DNA of 12,473 bases from positions 1,949 through 14,421 of the forward strand of contig PMBA01000318.1 of the NCBI GenBank assembly GCA_003152795.1, written 5' to 3'. This stretch comes from Acidobacteriaceae bacterium. Lineage in GTDB: Bacteria; Acidobacteriota; Terriglobia; Terriglobales; Acidobacteriaceae. Positions within the stretch are counted from its first letter, which is position 1. Every line of letters starts with the position of its first letter. The position numbers and the translations under genes were made by a program. Shown piece after piece: positions 1 through 7,075 of the stretch. The notes beneath the pieces were generated by a model, which did no database searches, had not been told where the DNA came from, and saw nothing but the letters and a program-made list of their open reading frames with translations.

Positions 1-41
1 GAGGCCTAGCCGACGGCCGAAATAGACATAGAGATGTGGAG

Positions 42-380
42 ATGAGACGAGGCGAAATCTATCGCGTTCATCATCCTGGCGATGACCCTGCCAGTAACGA
101 CCCTAAACGTTACCGGAGCTTCGTCGTGGTAAGCCGCCAGGTCCTCATCGATTCCAGATTTCCCACCGTCGTCTGCGCGCCGATACTCACTCGCGGACAC
201 GGATTCTCCACCCAGGTCTCGGTCGGGGTCGACGGAGGTTTGAAACATGAAAGCTGGATCCTGTGCGACAACCTCGTAAGTCTTCGCAAGGTGCAACTGA
301 CCCGCTTTGTCGGGTCCCTGGCGGGCTCCAAGATTGAGGAATTGGACCGGGCGCTCAAAATGGCTCTGGCTCTGGAATAA
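42..380 (+). CDS. MazF/PemK-family toxin-like endoribonuclease
   Basis: A 112-residue protein with the MazF/PemK pattern: RRGEIY at residues 2-7 (first beta strand), RSFVVVS at 25-31 where the family usually has RPVVVVS, APILTRG at 46-52, and SWILCDN at 71-77 followed by a VSLRKVQL stretch and FVGSL. Family members are ribosome-independent mRNA interferases neutralised by a small antitoxin encoded just upstream. Arg25 and Thr50 fall where MazF proteins have catalytic Arg and Thr, so the fold and probably the active site look intact. The antitoxin would lie left of the window: only 41 bases are visible, with stops at 7-9 and 23-25 in two frames, either of which could be its end. ATG 42 is preferred because it starts directly on the conserved RRGEIY; GTG 36, two codons earlier, is also possible. 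Family is likely; activity is inferred. Confidence 0.8.
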   Translation: MRRGEIYRVHHPGDDPASNDPKRYRSFVVVSRQVLIDSRFPTVVCAPILTRGHGFSTQVSVGVDGGLKHESWILCDNLVSLRKVQLTRFVGSLAGSKIEELDRALKMALALE

Positions 381-490
381 GCCGATCGGGCGGGTGGTAT
401 TTCTTCTCCGCGATAGTGCTTTGCCTTCGCTGAATTTTAGCGGGCGGGGAGCCCACTCTACACAAACCTGGAACGTTGCGCTCTGCGAGG

Positions 491-496
491 TAGAAT
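491..496 (+). promoter_or_regulatory. -10-like box TAGAAT directly before the GTG 503 start
   Basis: TAGAAT matches the sigma-70 -10 consensus at 4 of 6 positions, with the key first T, second A and last T present. It ends 6 nt before the GTG, so transcription would begin at or next to the start codon. The -35 region (CTGGAA, 468-473) is weak. No Shine-Dalgarno lies at a usable distance. This is a candidate leaderless start, inferred from sequence only. Confidence 0.4.
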
Positions 497-502
497 GCTT
501 CC

Positions 503-1009
503 GTGAAAAATATCTCCTGGCGGGCGCAGTTGCGGTTTGTTGGTTTGGGTTATGCCGCTGTCGTGGCGGTTGCGGCGGTCTTGCTCCTTGGGAGGTACCT
601 GCAGGAACGCTATGATCCCAATGCGGCGGCCTCGGGCGGTATGTATGCTTTTGGCGACGTAATTCTCTGCATCTTCATCGCCTGTCTGTTCATGATCCCG
701 ACCGTCTTTCTGATATGGGTCATGGCAAGGGTTGAGGGCTTTTATACAGCCTATTCGCAACTTCTGGTGGGCATCAGCCTGAGCGCGCCATTGTGTCTGA
801 CTTTGTTCTATTTCGGCAAGAATCATGTGGGGGATAACTTACGTCTTGCGTGCTTGTGCAGGCTTATGGGTTCGCCTTTTATTCTCGTGGGAATCGTCGT
901 TAGCCGGCTGGTGGCCCGCTTCGATCGCGCAAAGAAGTTGGTCTCTTATGCGCTCCTCATCGAGGGGTTGACTCTGGGTGTTGCGATTGCGCTGCTCATC
1001 CATGGGTAA
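503..1009 (+). CDS. Hypothetical integral membrane protein, five predicted TM segments
   Basis: I do not recognise a family. The 168-residue product has five hydrophobic stretches at about residues 12-33, 48-75, 84-104, 121-139 and 146-167, so it is probably an inner-membrane protein. The loop after TM1 is polar (YLQERYDPN), and a short basic RFDRAKK segment separates the last two helices. No catalytic motif, metal-binding pattern or conserved charged pair inside the membrane is obvious. GTG 503 is chosen because the protein begins MKNISWRAQ just before TM1 and because a TAGAAT box sits 6 nt upstream. The gene ends inside a small tandem repeat (1001-1041). It lies between the toxin and lipB with no overlap to either, giving no functional clue. 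Coding status is supported by the regular helix pattern and uninterrupted frame; function is unknown. Confidence 0.7.
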   Translation: MKNISWRAQLRFVGLGYAAVVAVAAVLLLGRYLQERYDPNAAASGGMYAFGDVILCIFIACLFMIPTVFLIWVMARVEGFYTAYSQLLVGISLSAPLCLTLFYFGKNHVGDNLRLACLCRLMGSPFILVGIVVSRLVARFDRAKKLVSYALLIEGLTLGVAIALLIHG

Positions 1010-1041
1010 CGTGCATGGGTAGATGTGCATGGGTAACGAGG
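1001..1041 (+). repeat. Three tandem CATGGGTA units across a stop codon
   Basis: CATGGGTAACGTG (1001-1013), CATGGGTAGATGTG (1014-1027) and CATGGGTAACGAGG (1028-1041) are imperfect 13-14 nt tandem units. The TAA of the first unit (1007-1009) ends the membrane-protein gene; the other units lie in the lipB upstream region. Later units carry TAG or TAA at the same place, so loss or gain of units would hardly alter the protein end. Confidence 0.7.
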
Positions 1042-1063
1042 AGTCCACCGGCATGCGCGGGCC

Positions 1064-1069
1064 TATAAT
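1064..1069 (+). promoter_or_regulatory. Perfect -10 box TATAAT upstream of lipB
   Basis: TATAAT, the exact sigma-70 -10 consensus, ends 12 nt before the lipB GTG at 1082. A transcript would have a leader of only about 5 nt. No convincing -35 is visible at 17-nt spacing (GAGTCC) and no Shine-Dalgarno precedes the GTG, as expected for a near-leaderless mRNA. Confidence 0.5.
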
Positions 1070-1081
1070 TTCGTTAGCCAC

Positions 1082-1924
1082 GTGATTTCTGTCGTCCAAC
1101 TCGGGCTGGTTGATTATGGCGAGGGGCTGCGGCTGCAGCGGAAGCTGGTCGATCTGCGCAAATCTGGCGAGATCGGCGACGTGCTGCTGCTGCTGGAACA
1201 TTCTCCCGTCATTACTCTTGGACGCAATGCCAAAGCGGCGAACGTGTTGGCTTCGCCCGAAGCGCTGGCGGCTCGCGGAGTCGAAGTCTTTGAGTGCGAT
1301 CGCGGCGGCGACGTTACGTTTCATGGGCCCGGGCAGTTGGTGGGCTATCCGATATTCGATTTGCGGGGGCACGACAGTTCTCAGTTCCCAGTTCCCGGTT
1401 CTCAGTCAGAACATTCGGCAGCGCCGGGCGATCAACCTTTGCTTCGGCGCAAGACTCTCGGCGTGGTCGATTACGTTCGGCGGTTGGAGGAGGTTTTGAT
1501 CCGCACCTGTGGCGATTTTGGCATTCCGGCGCGGCGCGTGGCGGGGCTGACAGGGGCGTGGACAGAGGCGGAGCCAGCCGCAAAGATCGCTGCGCTCGGC
1601 GTGCACATTTCTCGTTCGGTTACTTCGCATGGGTTCGCCCTGAACGTGAATACGGATCTCAGCCACTTCAACCTCATCGTGCCCTGCGGCATTACGGCGA
1701 AGCCGGTGACCTCGATGCAAAAAGAATTGGGGCGGGAACTCGACCTGGGCGCCGTGGCACAGTCGGTATCGCGGAACTTCGGCAGTGTCTTCGGGAGCCA
1801 GATGCTGTGGGTTGACACGATTGACGCACTGCTGGGAAACAGCGTGGGCGTGCCGATGAAAGCGCCAGACGAGTTGCGCCAGCTGAGCGGCGAACTTCCC
1901 GAGGACGATTTGTTTCTGGCCTGA
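1082..1924 (+). CDS. lipB: Octanoyltransferase LipB (lipoate-protein ligase B)
   Basis: LipB moves the octanoyl group from octanoyl-acyl carrier protein to a lysine of lipoyl domains, the first step of lipoate synthesis; lipA at 8766 encodes the second. Family motifs are present: LLLEHSPVITLGRNA near 36-50, RGGDVTFHGPGQLVGYP at 74-90, GLTGAW, KIAALGVHISR with Lys168, and PCGI with Cys202. The Lys-Cys spacing of 34 equals that of the catalytic pair in E. coli LipB, so the enzyme should be active. At 280 residues it is longer than the usual 210-240. Residues 95-125, between FDL and LGVVDYVRRLEE, are extra and are partly encoded by a tandem heptamer repeat (1374-1409). There is also a C-terminal extension. 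Start GTG 1082 follows a TATAAT box and gives MISVVQLGLVDYGEGL, a typical LipB N-terminus. Confidence 0.95.
   Translation: MISVVQLGLVDYGEGLRLQRKLVDLRKSGEIGDVLLLLEHSPVITLGRNAKAANVLASPEALAARGVEVFECDRGGDVTFHGPGQLVGYPIFDLRGHDSSQFPVPGSQSEHSAAPGDQPLLRRKTLGVVDYVRRLEEVLIRTCGDFGIPARRVAGLTGAWTEAEPAAKIAALGVHISRSVTSHGFALNVNTDLSHFNLIVPCGITAKPVTSMQKELGRELDLGAVAQSVSRNFGSVFGSQMLWVDTIDALLGNSVGVPMKAPDELRQLSGELPEDDLFLA
1374..1409 (+). repeat. Heptamer tandem array inside lipB
   Basis: The units TTCTCAG (1378-1384), TTCCCAG (1385-1391), TTCCCGG (1392-1398) and TTCTCAG (1399-1405) are head to tail, flanked by partial units ACAG and TCAG. The array is translated in frame as part of a 31-residue segment (residues 95-125) that typical LipB proteins lack. 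It sits between two conserved blocks, so it is probably an exposed loop that tolerates insertion. Confidence 0.85.
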
Positions 1925-1950
1925 AGCGCGACGTTGTTTTCTCGACAGCT

Positions 1951-2002
1951 TTTCGCGGACAACGTATGCCCTGAGCTTGCCGAAGGGAGTGTCCGCTCCA
2001 CC
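1951..2002 (+). repeat. 52-bp palindromic repeat, copy 1
   Basis: This intergenic element matches 4442-4493 at 45 of 52 positions without gaps. Its outer arms GCGGACA (1955-1961) and TGTCCGC (1990-1996) are perfect inverted repeats. Inside lies CCCTGAGC-TTGC-CGAAGGG (1969-1987), with pairing CCCT/AGGG ends. The CTGAGC...GAAGGG core resembles a dispersed palindrome found in many bacterial genomes (from recall). A TTCGCGGAC half-site recurs at 2016-2024, next to the following start codon. Confidence 0.8.
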
Positions 2003-2008
2003 CGGTGT

Positions 2009-2014
2009 TAGCAT
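2009..2014 (+). promoter_or_regulatory. Possible -10 box TAGCAT before the E1-alpha gene
   Basis: TAGCAT matches the -10 consensus at 4 of 6 positions and ends 15 nt before ATG 2030. No -35 match is visible at normal spacing, where the palindromic repeat lies. It is listed because it fits the pattern of -10-like boxes close to start codons elsewhere in this window. Confidence 0.25.
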
Positions 2015-2029
2015 GTTCGCGGACTGATC

Positions 2030-3361
2030 ATGGCGAAGAAGAAGGCGAACAAGAAACCCGCTCCCGCCGCGAAGCCAGGCCGGACAAGGACGAGTTCGCG
2101 TCTCAAAACCAAGAGCCAACAGCCAACAGCTAAAAGCGCAGAGCGGAACGGCGATCTCCGCACCTATACCATCCGCGATTACCGCCTCGAAAAACCTTCC
2201 TTCACACTCCGCCAGGTTCGCGTTGGAGACGAGCTTCGCTACGAAGTGGAGAGCGGCGATCTCTCCCGGCCAGCACCGCCCATTCGCGAGTCGAAATACC
2301 TCAGCCGCGCGCAGGTGATCGAAATCTATCGCTGGATGCTGCTCAACCGGCGCATGGAAACGGCGCTCGAAAATCTCTACAAGCAGGGCAAGGTCGTCGG
2401 CGGCGTTTACTTCGGGCTGGGGCAGGAAGCCTGCTCTTGCGCGTCCGCCTACGCTTTGCGTAAAGACGAATGGCTGGGCCCAATGATCCGAAACCAGGGG
2501 TCGCTGCTCGTCCGCGGCTTCTCGCCCGCCGACATCATGATGCAGTACATGGCCAAGGCTGGATCGCCGACCAAGGGCCGCGATGCTTCGTCGCATTTTG
2601 GCGACATTGTCGATCGCAACGTGGTTGCGCCGATTTCCACCTTAGGCGACTTGATTCCGGTGCTGGCGGGCGTGGCGCTCGGGGCCCGGCTGCAGGGCAA
2701 ACACATTGCGGTCATGACCTACATCGGCGATGGCGGCCAGTCCACTGGCGTAACGTACGAGGGCCTGAATTTCGCCGCGGTGCAGAATCTGGGCCTCGTC
2801 CTGATTGTCGAAAATAATCTCTGGGGATACTCCACTCCCGCCGACATGCAGTTTCGCGTCAAGGATCTGGCGGAGCGCGCCATTGCTTACGGAATTCCGG
2901 GCGTGATCGTGGATGGCACCGACGCCTGTCAGGTGTACGATGCCTGCCACGAAGCTTGCGAGCGGGCGCGGCGCGGCGAAGGTCCGACGCTGATCGAAGC
3001 GAAGATGATGCGCATGAAGGGGCACGCCATTCATGATGCGGCGGAATATGTCCCCAAGCCGCTGTTTGACTATTGGAAGCGGCGCGATCCGATTGCCCGG
3101 CTGGAAAATTATCTGGTAGAGAAAAAGTGGCTGACGGCGGCAGAAAACGAAAAACTGATTGCCAGCGTCGAAGCGCAACTCGAAGCCGACCGGGAGATTG
3201 CGGTGAATTCTCCGATGCCGACACCAGAGTCGGCTGCTGGAGGAGTCTATTGCGAGGCGGGCTGCCACGAGATCAAGCCGAAATATGGAATGCCCGGAGC
3301 GGTGTTGCCGAAAGAGTCCTCCCGCCCGAAGCCTTCGCAGACCGCCGTGCATCTCAAGTAG
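2030..3361 (+). CDS. Thiamine-diphosphate-dependent 2-oxoacid dehydrogenase E1, alpha subunit (pyruvate dehydrogenase type)
   Basis: E1-alpha pairs with E1-beta to decarboxylate a 2-oxoacid and pass the acyl group to the lipoyl arm of E2. The core starts near residue 95 (YRWMLLNRRMETALENLY). The ThDP/Mg motif is clear: GDGG at 233-236 and NN at 262-263, with 26 residues between GDG and NN. The later MRMKGHAIHDAAEY segment corresponds to the family's RGHS(M)xD phosphorylation-loop region, and FDYWKRRDPIARLENYL is also typical. Pyruvate, branched-chain and acetoin types cannot be told apart reliably. At 443 residues it is longer than the usual 320-370; the extra is a Lys/Ala/Pro-rich N-terminus of about 90 residues, partly encoded by a heptamer repeat (2114-2137). 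No E1-beta or E2 is adjacent, which is unusual. The stop codon abuts the next ATG, and lipB lies just upstream. Confidence 0.88.
   Translation: MAKKKANKKPAPAAKPGRTRTSSRLKTKSQQPTAKSAERNGDLRTYTIRDYRLEKPSFTLRQVRVGDELRYEVESGDLSRPAPPIRESKYLSRAQVIEIYRWMLLNRRMETALENLYKQGKVVGGVYFGLGQEACSCASAYALRKDEWLGPMIRNQGSLLVRGFSPADIMMQYMAKAGSPTKGRDASSHFGDIVDRNVVAPISTLGDLIPVLAGVALGARLQGKHIAVMTYIGDGGQSTGVTYEGLNFAAVQNLGLVLIVENNLWGYSTPADMQFRVKDLAERAIAYGIPGVIVDGTDACQVYDACHEACERARRGEGPTLIEAKMMRMKGHAIHDAAEYVPKPLFDYWKRRDPIARLENYLVEKKWLTAAENEKLIASVEAQLEADREIAVNSPMPTPESAAGGVYCEAGCHEIKPKYGMPGAVLPKESSRPKPSQTAVHLK
2114..2137 (+). repeat. Heptamer tandem array in the E1-alpha N-terminal extension
   Basis: AGCCAAC (2114-2120), AGCCAAC (2121-2127) and AGCTAAA (2128-2134) are followed by a partial AGC. 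The array is read in frame as part of the low-complexity segment around KSQQPTAKSA (residues about 28-37), outside the conserved catalytic domain. The unit differs from the lipB array, but the 7-nt period is the same. Confidence 0.75.
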
Positions 3362-3820
3362 ATGACTCCCTTCATTTTTCGCGCGGAGCAGTTCGTCCCG
3401 CGCCCTCTGGATGAAGTATTCGCCTTCTTCTCGAAAGCGGAAAATTTGCAAAAGCTCACACCCGCGTGGCTCGACTTTCGCATCTTGAGCGTCGATCCCG
3501 TTCCCGTGCAAAAAGGCACACTCATCAAATACGCGCTGCGCTGGGGAATCTTTCCCATTCGCTGGACCACCGAAATCACCGAGTGGCAACCGCCCTGCCA
3601 CTTCGTCGACTTGCAGCTGAAGGGCCCGTACAAGCTCTGGCATCATGAGCATCGCTTCGCCGCTGAAGGCAACGGGACGCGCATCACCGATGAGGTGCAA
3701 TATTTACTCCCGTTTGGCGTGCTCGGATCAATCGCCCACACCCTGAAGGTCAAAAGCGACGTGCGGCGAATCTTCGCCTACCGCACTGAGGTCGTGCGTC
3801 AGTTGTTCGGGGAGAGGTAA
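3362..3820 (+). CDS. SRPBCC (START/Bet v1-like) ligand-binding domain protein
   Basis: A 152-residue single-domain protein whose layout matches the SRPBCC superfamily: an opening strand FIFRAEQFVPRPLDEVFAFFSKAENLQKLTP (residues about 4-34, with the characteristic 'VFAFFSKAENL' helix), mid-protein strands KGTLIKYALRWGIFPIRWTTEI, the EWQPPCHFVDLQLKGPYKLWHHEHRF strands, and a long C-terminal helix with RRIFAYRTEVVRQLF. The fold forms a deep hydrophobic pocket; members bind or transform varied small ligands, so no substrate can be named. The ATG directly follows the TAG of the E1-alpha gene, with no bases between, so translation is probably coupled and the two are co-transcribed. There is no established functional link between them. 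No signal peptide is seen; the protein should be cytosolic. Confidence 0.82.
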   Translation: MTPFIFRAEQFVPRPLDEVFAFFSKAENLQKLTPAWLDFRILSVDPVPVQKGTLIKYALRWGIFPIRWTTEITEWQPPCHFVDLQLKGPYKLWHHEHRFAAEGNGTRITDEVQYLLPFGVLGSIAHTLKVKSDVRRIFAYRTEVVRQLFGER

Positions 3821-3901
3821 AATCTTCCGGGTCGTCGGCGAGCCGTTACCAGGCAGTCCCGTACTATGCAGCCCCGTACCCTGTCAGCAAAGGAAATAAC
3901 C

Positions 3902-4378
3902 GTGAAGAAAAAAACAAAAACTGCCTCGACCGCATCGCCCGTCCAGCAAGTAGCCGGATTCATCGCGAAGTTCGATCCGGCCCTGGCGCGGGTTATACGC
4001 TCGGTTCGTTCGGCGCTTCGCAAGCGCTTCCCCACGGCCAACGAACTGGTTTACGACAACTACAATTTTTTCGTCATCGGCTATTGCAGTACGGAGCGGC
4101 CTTCGGACTGCATCGTGTCGCTCGCGGCCAATGCCAAAGGCGTCGGTCTTGCATTTTATTATGGAGCGAAGCTGCCCGATCCCGACAAGCTGCTGCTGGG
4201 CAGCGGGAGCCAAAATCGGTTCATCCGTCTGGAAAGCGCGACTACGCTGGCGAAGCCTGGGGTCGAGGCGCTTATGGCCGCGGCGGAGGCGCAGGCGAAG
4301 ACGCCACTGCCGGCAGCGGGGCGGGGACGCCTGATCATCCGATCTGTTTCGGCCAAACAGCGGCCGCGGCGCGGCTAA
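3902..4378 (+). CDS. DUF1801 (YdhG-like) domain protein
   Basis: The 158-residue product has the DUF1801 pattern: a helical start VQQVAGFIAKFDPALARVIRSVRSALRKRFP, then ELVYDNYNFFVIGYC, a strand-rich centre SLAANAKGVGLAFYYGAKLPDP, and a C-terminal helical end. The domain is common, but its biochemical role is not established. GTG 3902 is preferred because AAAGGA (3889-3894) lies 7 nt upstream, one of the few good ribosome sites here; in-frame ATG 3866 would add 12 residues but has no such site. The N-terminus is Lys/Thr/Ala-rich (VKKKTKTASTAS) and the C-terminus is basic (RPRRG), both probably disordered. A TAAAAT sequence at 3818-3823 overlaps the preceding gene's stop codon and could be a promoter element. 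The gene is followed by 238 bp without a gene. Confidence 0.78.
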   Translation: MKKKTKTASTASPVQQVAGFIAKFDPALARVIRSVRSALRKRFPTANELVYDNYNFFVIGYCSTERPSDCIVSLAANAKGVGLAFYYGAKLPDPDKLLLGSGSQNRFIRLESATTLAKPGVEALMAAAEAQAKTPLPAAGRGRLIIRSVSAKQRPRRG

Positions 4379-4441
4379 GTGGGCGGGCGATGCCGGGTCG
4401 AGCGTTTTTTGCTTCCCTGGTGGCTTCTTGCCCCTGCTGGC

Positions 4442-4493
4442 TTTCGCGGACAGAGGCTGCCCTGAGCCTGCCGAAGGGAGTTTCCGCGCCACC
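4442..4493 (+). repeat. 52-bp palindromic repeat, copy 2
   Basis: This is the second copy of the 1951-2002 element, in the same orientation and of identical length (45 of 52 matches). The outer arms are GCGGACA (4446-4452) and TTTCCGC (4481-4487, one mismatch to a perfect palindrome), with the core CCCTGAGC...CGAAGGG between. It lies in the 238-bp gap between the DUF1801 gene and the ATP-grasp gene. The rest of that gap (4379-4441, 4494-4616) shows no clear terminator; a T6 run at about 4404-4409 lacks a good GC stem. Confidence 0.8.
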
Positions 4494-4616
4494 ATCAAGC
4501 CTGAAAACTGAATCGTTGCCATAAACAATTTCGATTGGACTTGAAGCAGGACGGCACCTAGAGTCATACGGGTGCCGCATAGCCGTCCTCGATCCCGAAG
4601 CGTGTTAAGAACCTCC

Positions 4617-6095
4617 ATGCCACTGCCGGAGTCTGCCCGCTCGCTGTTCCGGCCTCCGTTCCGGAACTACCAGTTCGACGCGGCTTACGATGAGATGTTT
4701 CAGGCTCCGGGCGTCCCGCGCCCGCATTACCAGGCCCTTTTTCAAACTCTTCTGGAGTTGCCTCCCGAGGAAATGCGCAAGAGCCAGCAGGCCGCGGACC
4801 TCTCGTTTCTGCATCAGGGAATCACTTTCACGGTGTATGGGAACGACGAAGGAACCGAGCGCGTCTTCCCGAATGACCTCCTCCCCCGGATCATTCCTCA
4901 CCACGAATGGCGCAAGATTGAAAGCGGACTCACGCAGAGAATCGCCGCCCTCAACCTGTTTCTCGAAGACGTTTACCACCGCGGAAGAATTCTGGCGGAT
5001 GGCATTGTGCCTCGGGAACTGGTGTACAGTTGCCGGCACTTCCGGCGGGAAATGCGCAATCTGACGGTGCCTCGCGGGATTTACGTCAGCATCTGCGGCA
5101 CCGATCTTGTCCGCCTGCCGGACGGCAGCTTTGCCGTGCTCGAGGACAATCTCCGCGTGCCCAGCGGCGTCTCCTACATGCTGGCGAACCGCAAGGTTCT
5201 CAAGAAAGTCTTCCCCACGCTGTTCCGCGACTACGGAGTTTGTCCGATCGATCATTATGCCCAGGCGCTGCTGGCGACCCTGCGCGCACTGAGCCCGGCG
5301 AGTTCCACCAGCCGCCACGAGCCGACCGTGGTGCTGCTGACGCCTGGCGTTTTCAATTCGGCATACTTCGAACACACGTTTTTGGCGCAGCAGATGGGCA
5401 TCGAACTGGTCGAAGGCCGCGACCTGCTGGTGCACGATAACGTCGTCTACATGCGCACCACGGCCGGACTGAAGCGTGTGGACGTGATCTACCGGCGGGT
5501 GGATGACGATTTTCTCGACCCGCTATGCTTCCGGCGGGATTCGGGCCTGGGCGTGCCGGGATTGTTCAACGCGTACCGCGCCGGCAATGTGGCCATGGCG
5601 AACGCAGTGGGAACCGGCGTCGCCGACGATAAGGCGCTCTACGCCTATGTGCCGGCCATCATCCGCTATTACCTGGGCGAAGAGCCCGTTATCGCCAACG
5701 TCGAAACTTACCTGCTGACCGATCGCTCGCAACGAAATTATGTGCTGGAACATCTGGACGAGCTAGTCGTGAAGGCGGTGGGTGAGTCCGGTGGTTACGG
5801 AATGTTGATTGGTCCGCATAGCACGGCGGAGCAACGAGAGGACTTTCGCCAGCGGATTCAAGCCGAACCGCGAAACTATATCGCGCAGCCGACGTTGAGT
5901 CTTTCGCGGGCGCCCTGTTTTCTGGAAGGGGAAGCGCAGGCGCGCCACGTCGATCTTCGTCCTTACATTCTTTATGGCGAGAACGTCACGCTGGTGCCGG
6001 GAGGACTCACGCGGGTGGCCTTGCGCCGCGGATCGCTCGTGGTCAACTCCTCGCAGGGCGGCGGCAGCAAGGACACGTGGGTGCTGCGCGCATGA
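4617..6095 (+). CDS. Circularly permuted ATP-grasp protein (DUF404/DUF407 type)
   Basis: The 492-residue protein carries the conserved blocks of the circularly permuted ATP-grasp family: GITFTVYG from residue 68, [15 protein letters not shown], a [15 protein letters not shown] helix, [27 protein letters not shown] from 174, [26 protein letters not shown] from 386, and [11 protein letters not shown]-grasp enzymes usually join a carboxylate to an amine through an acyl-phosphate; for this subfamily the substrate is not established, and an amino-acid or peptide ligase role is a prediction. ATG 4617 is chosen because it gives the normal family length and start; an in-frame GTG at 4572 would add 15 poorly conserved residues. 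A weak TTGGAC (4535-4540)/TAGAGT (4559-4564) promoter is possible. Its stop overlaps the next gene's ATG by 4 bp (ATGA), so it heads a coupled three-gene cassette. Confidence 0.92.
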   Translation: MPLPESARSLFRPPFRNYQFDAAYDEMFQAPGVPRPHYQALFQTLLELPPEEMRKSQQAADLSFLHQGITFTVYGNDEGTERVFPNDLLPRIIPHHEWRKIESGLTQRIAALNLFLEDVYHRGRILADGIVPRELVYSCRHFRREMRNLTVPRGIYVSICGTDLVRLPDGSFAVLEDNLRVPSGVSYMLANRKVLKKVFPTLFRDYGVCPIDHYAQALLATLRALSPASSTSRHEPTVVLLTPGVFNSAYFEHTFLAQQMGIELVEGRDLLVHDNVVYMRTTAGLKRVDVIYRRVDDDFLDPLCFRRDSGLGVPGLFNAYRAGNVAMANAVGTGVADDKALYAYVPAIIRYYLGEEPVIANVETYLLTDRSQRNYVLEHLDELVVKAVGESGGYGMLIGPHSTAEQREDFRQRIQAEPRNYIAQPTLSLSRAPCFLEGEAQARHVDLRPYILYGENVTLVPGGLTRVALRRGSLVVNSSQGGGSKDTWVLRA

Positions 6096-7075
6096 ACCAA
6101 CGCATGCAAACCACCATGCTCTCCCGCGTGGCAGACAGTTTGTATTGGATGAGCCGTTACCTGGAGCGTGCCGAGCATACTGCGCGCCTGATCGATGTGG
6201 ACTTTCAGTTGCGCCTGGACCAGTCTCCCGAGGCGGGTTCGGATCGCTGGTGGCGGCTGCTTGAGGCGCTGCATGCGCCTGTTCCCGCCGATGGCAAGAT
6301 CGACGCTGCCACGCTCACTTACATTCTGACGCTGGACAAAACCAATTCCTCGTCCATTATTTCGTGCGTGACCTCGGCGCGGGAAAACTTGCGCCAGGTC
6401 CGGGAACAGTGCAGTTCGGAAATGTGGGAACAACTGAATCGCCTTTATTTGCAGGTGAACAGCACAACTTCGAATGAGGCGTGGCTGCTTCAGTCCTACG
6501 CGTTCTTTCGCGCTGTGCGCGAGGGCGCCCACCTGTTCCAGGGCGTAACCGACTCCCGGATGTCGCATGGCGAGGGTTGGCAGTACATTCAGTTAGGACG
6601 ATACGTCGAGCGAACCGACGCACTGGCCAGGCTGATTGGCGCATACTTCAGGCGCTTGCCCTGCCTCCCCGACCAGGCGGCCGAAAGCGAAGAATATCTG
6701 GAGTGGGTCGGATTGTTGAAATCCTGTGCCGCGTTTGAAGCCTACTGCAAACGGTACACCGCCGAACTCCGCCCGTTACGCGTGGCGGAGTTTCTGCTGC
6801 TGAACCCGGAGTTCCCCCACTCGGTGCGCTTCTGTGTCGACAAGGTTCATGCCGCCCTGATTGCGATTGCGGAATTGACCGAACGAAAACAGGACCTGCC
6901 GGTCCGTCTGGCGGGGCGTCTGCAAGCCACCCTCAGTTTCAGCCAGATCGACGAAATCATGGCCTCGGGAGCAAACACCTATGTGGAGAGCGTCCGCCAG
7001 CAATGCAGCCAGGCCCACACCGCGATCCACCAGATTTATTTTGACTATCCAGTGGAATCGGCCCTGACTCAATGA
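6092..7075 (+). CDS. Alpha-E domain protein (DUF403)
   Basis: The 327-residue protein is largely helical and has the alpha-E hallmarks: [20 protein letters not shown] with HTARLIDV near the N-terminus, a central [22 protein letters not shown] block that repeats the 'R-Y-x-E-R' theme, and [21 protein letters not shown] toward the C-terminus. Alpha-E proteins occur almost always beside circularly permuted ATP-grasp and transglutaminase-like genes, as here; they are thought to be partners of the ATP-grasp enzyme, but no activity is established. ATG 6092 overlaps the upstream stop in an ATGA arrangement, giving translational coupling. Starts at 6104 or 6116 are also possible, since the conserved part begins at [11 protein letters not shown]. 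The 3' end lies in an 8-nt tandem repeat (7064-7103) that supplies its TGA. Confidence 0.92.
   Translation: MNQRMQTTMLSRVADSLYWMSRYLERAEHTARLIDVDFQLRLDQSPEAGSDRWWRLLEALHAPVPADGKIDAATLTYILTLDKTNSSSIISCVTSARENLRQVREQCSSEMWEQLNRLYLQVNSTTSNEAWLLQSYAFFRAVREGAHLFQGVTDSRMSHGEGWQYIQLGRYVERTDALARLIGAYFRRLPCLPDQAAESEEYLEWVGLLKSCAAFEAYCKRYTAELRPLRVAEFLLLNPEFPHSVRFCVDKVHAALIAIAELTERKQDLPVRLAGRLQATLSFSQIDEIMASGANTYVESVRQQCSQAHTAIHQIYFDYPVESALTQ

Noticed and set aside
1406..2596. 396-codon open frame on the minus strand across lipB and the E1-alpha start
   Set aside because: It is fully antisense to two strongly recognised genes, shows no recognisable domain, and is Arg/Ala/Pro-rich as expected from reading GC-rich codons backwards.
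2642..3700. 352-codon minus-strand open frame across the E1-alpha and SRPBCC genes
   Set aside because: It is antisense to conserved motifs of both genes and has no domain of its own.
3818..3823. TAAAAT as a leaderless-type promoter
   Set aside because: No start codon lies within 20 nt downstream; it could still be a normal promoter for 3902, but no -35 supports it.
3866..3901. ATG 3866 as the start of the DUF1801 gene
   Set aside because: It has no ribosome site, whereas GTG 3902 has AAAGGA 7 nt upstream; the extra 12 residues show no family similarity.
4403..4410. T-run as an intrinsic terminator after the DUF1801 gene
   Set aside because: No stable GC stem lies immediately before it, so the usual hairpin plus T-tract structure is missing.
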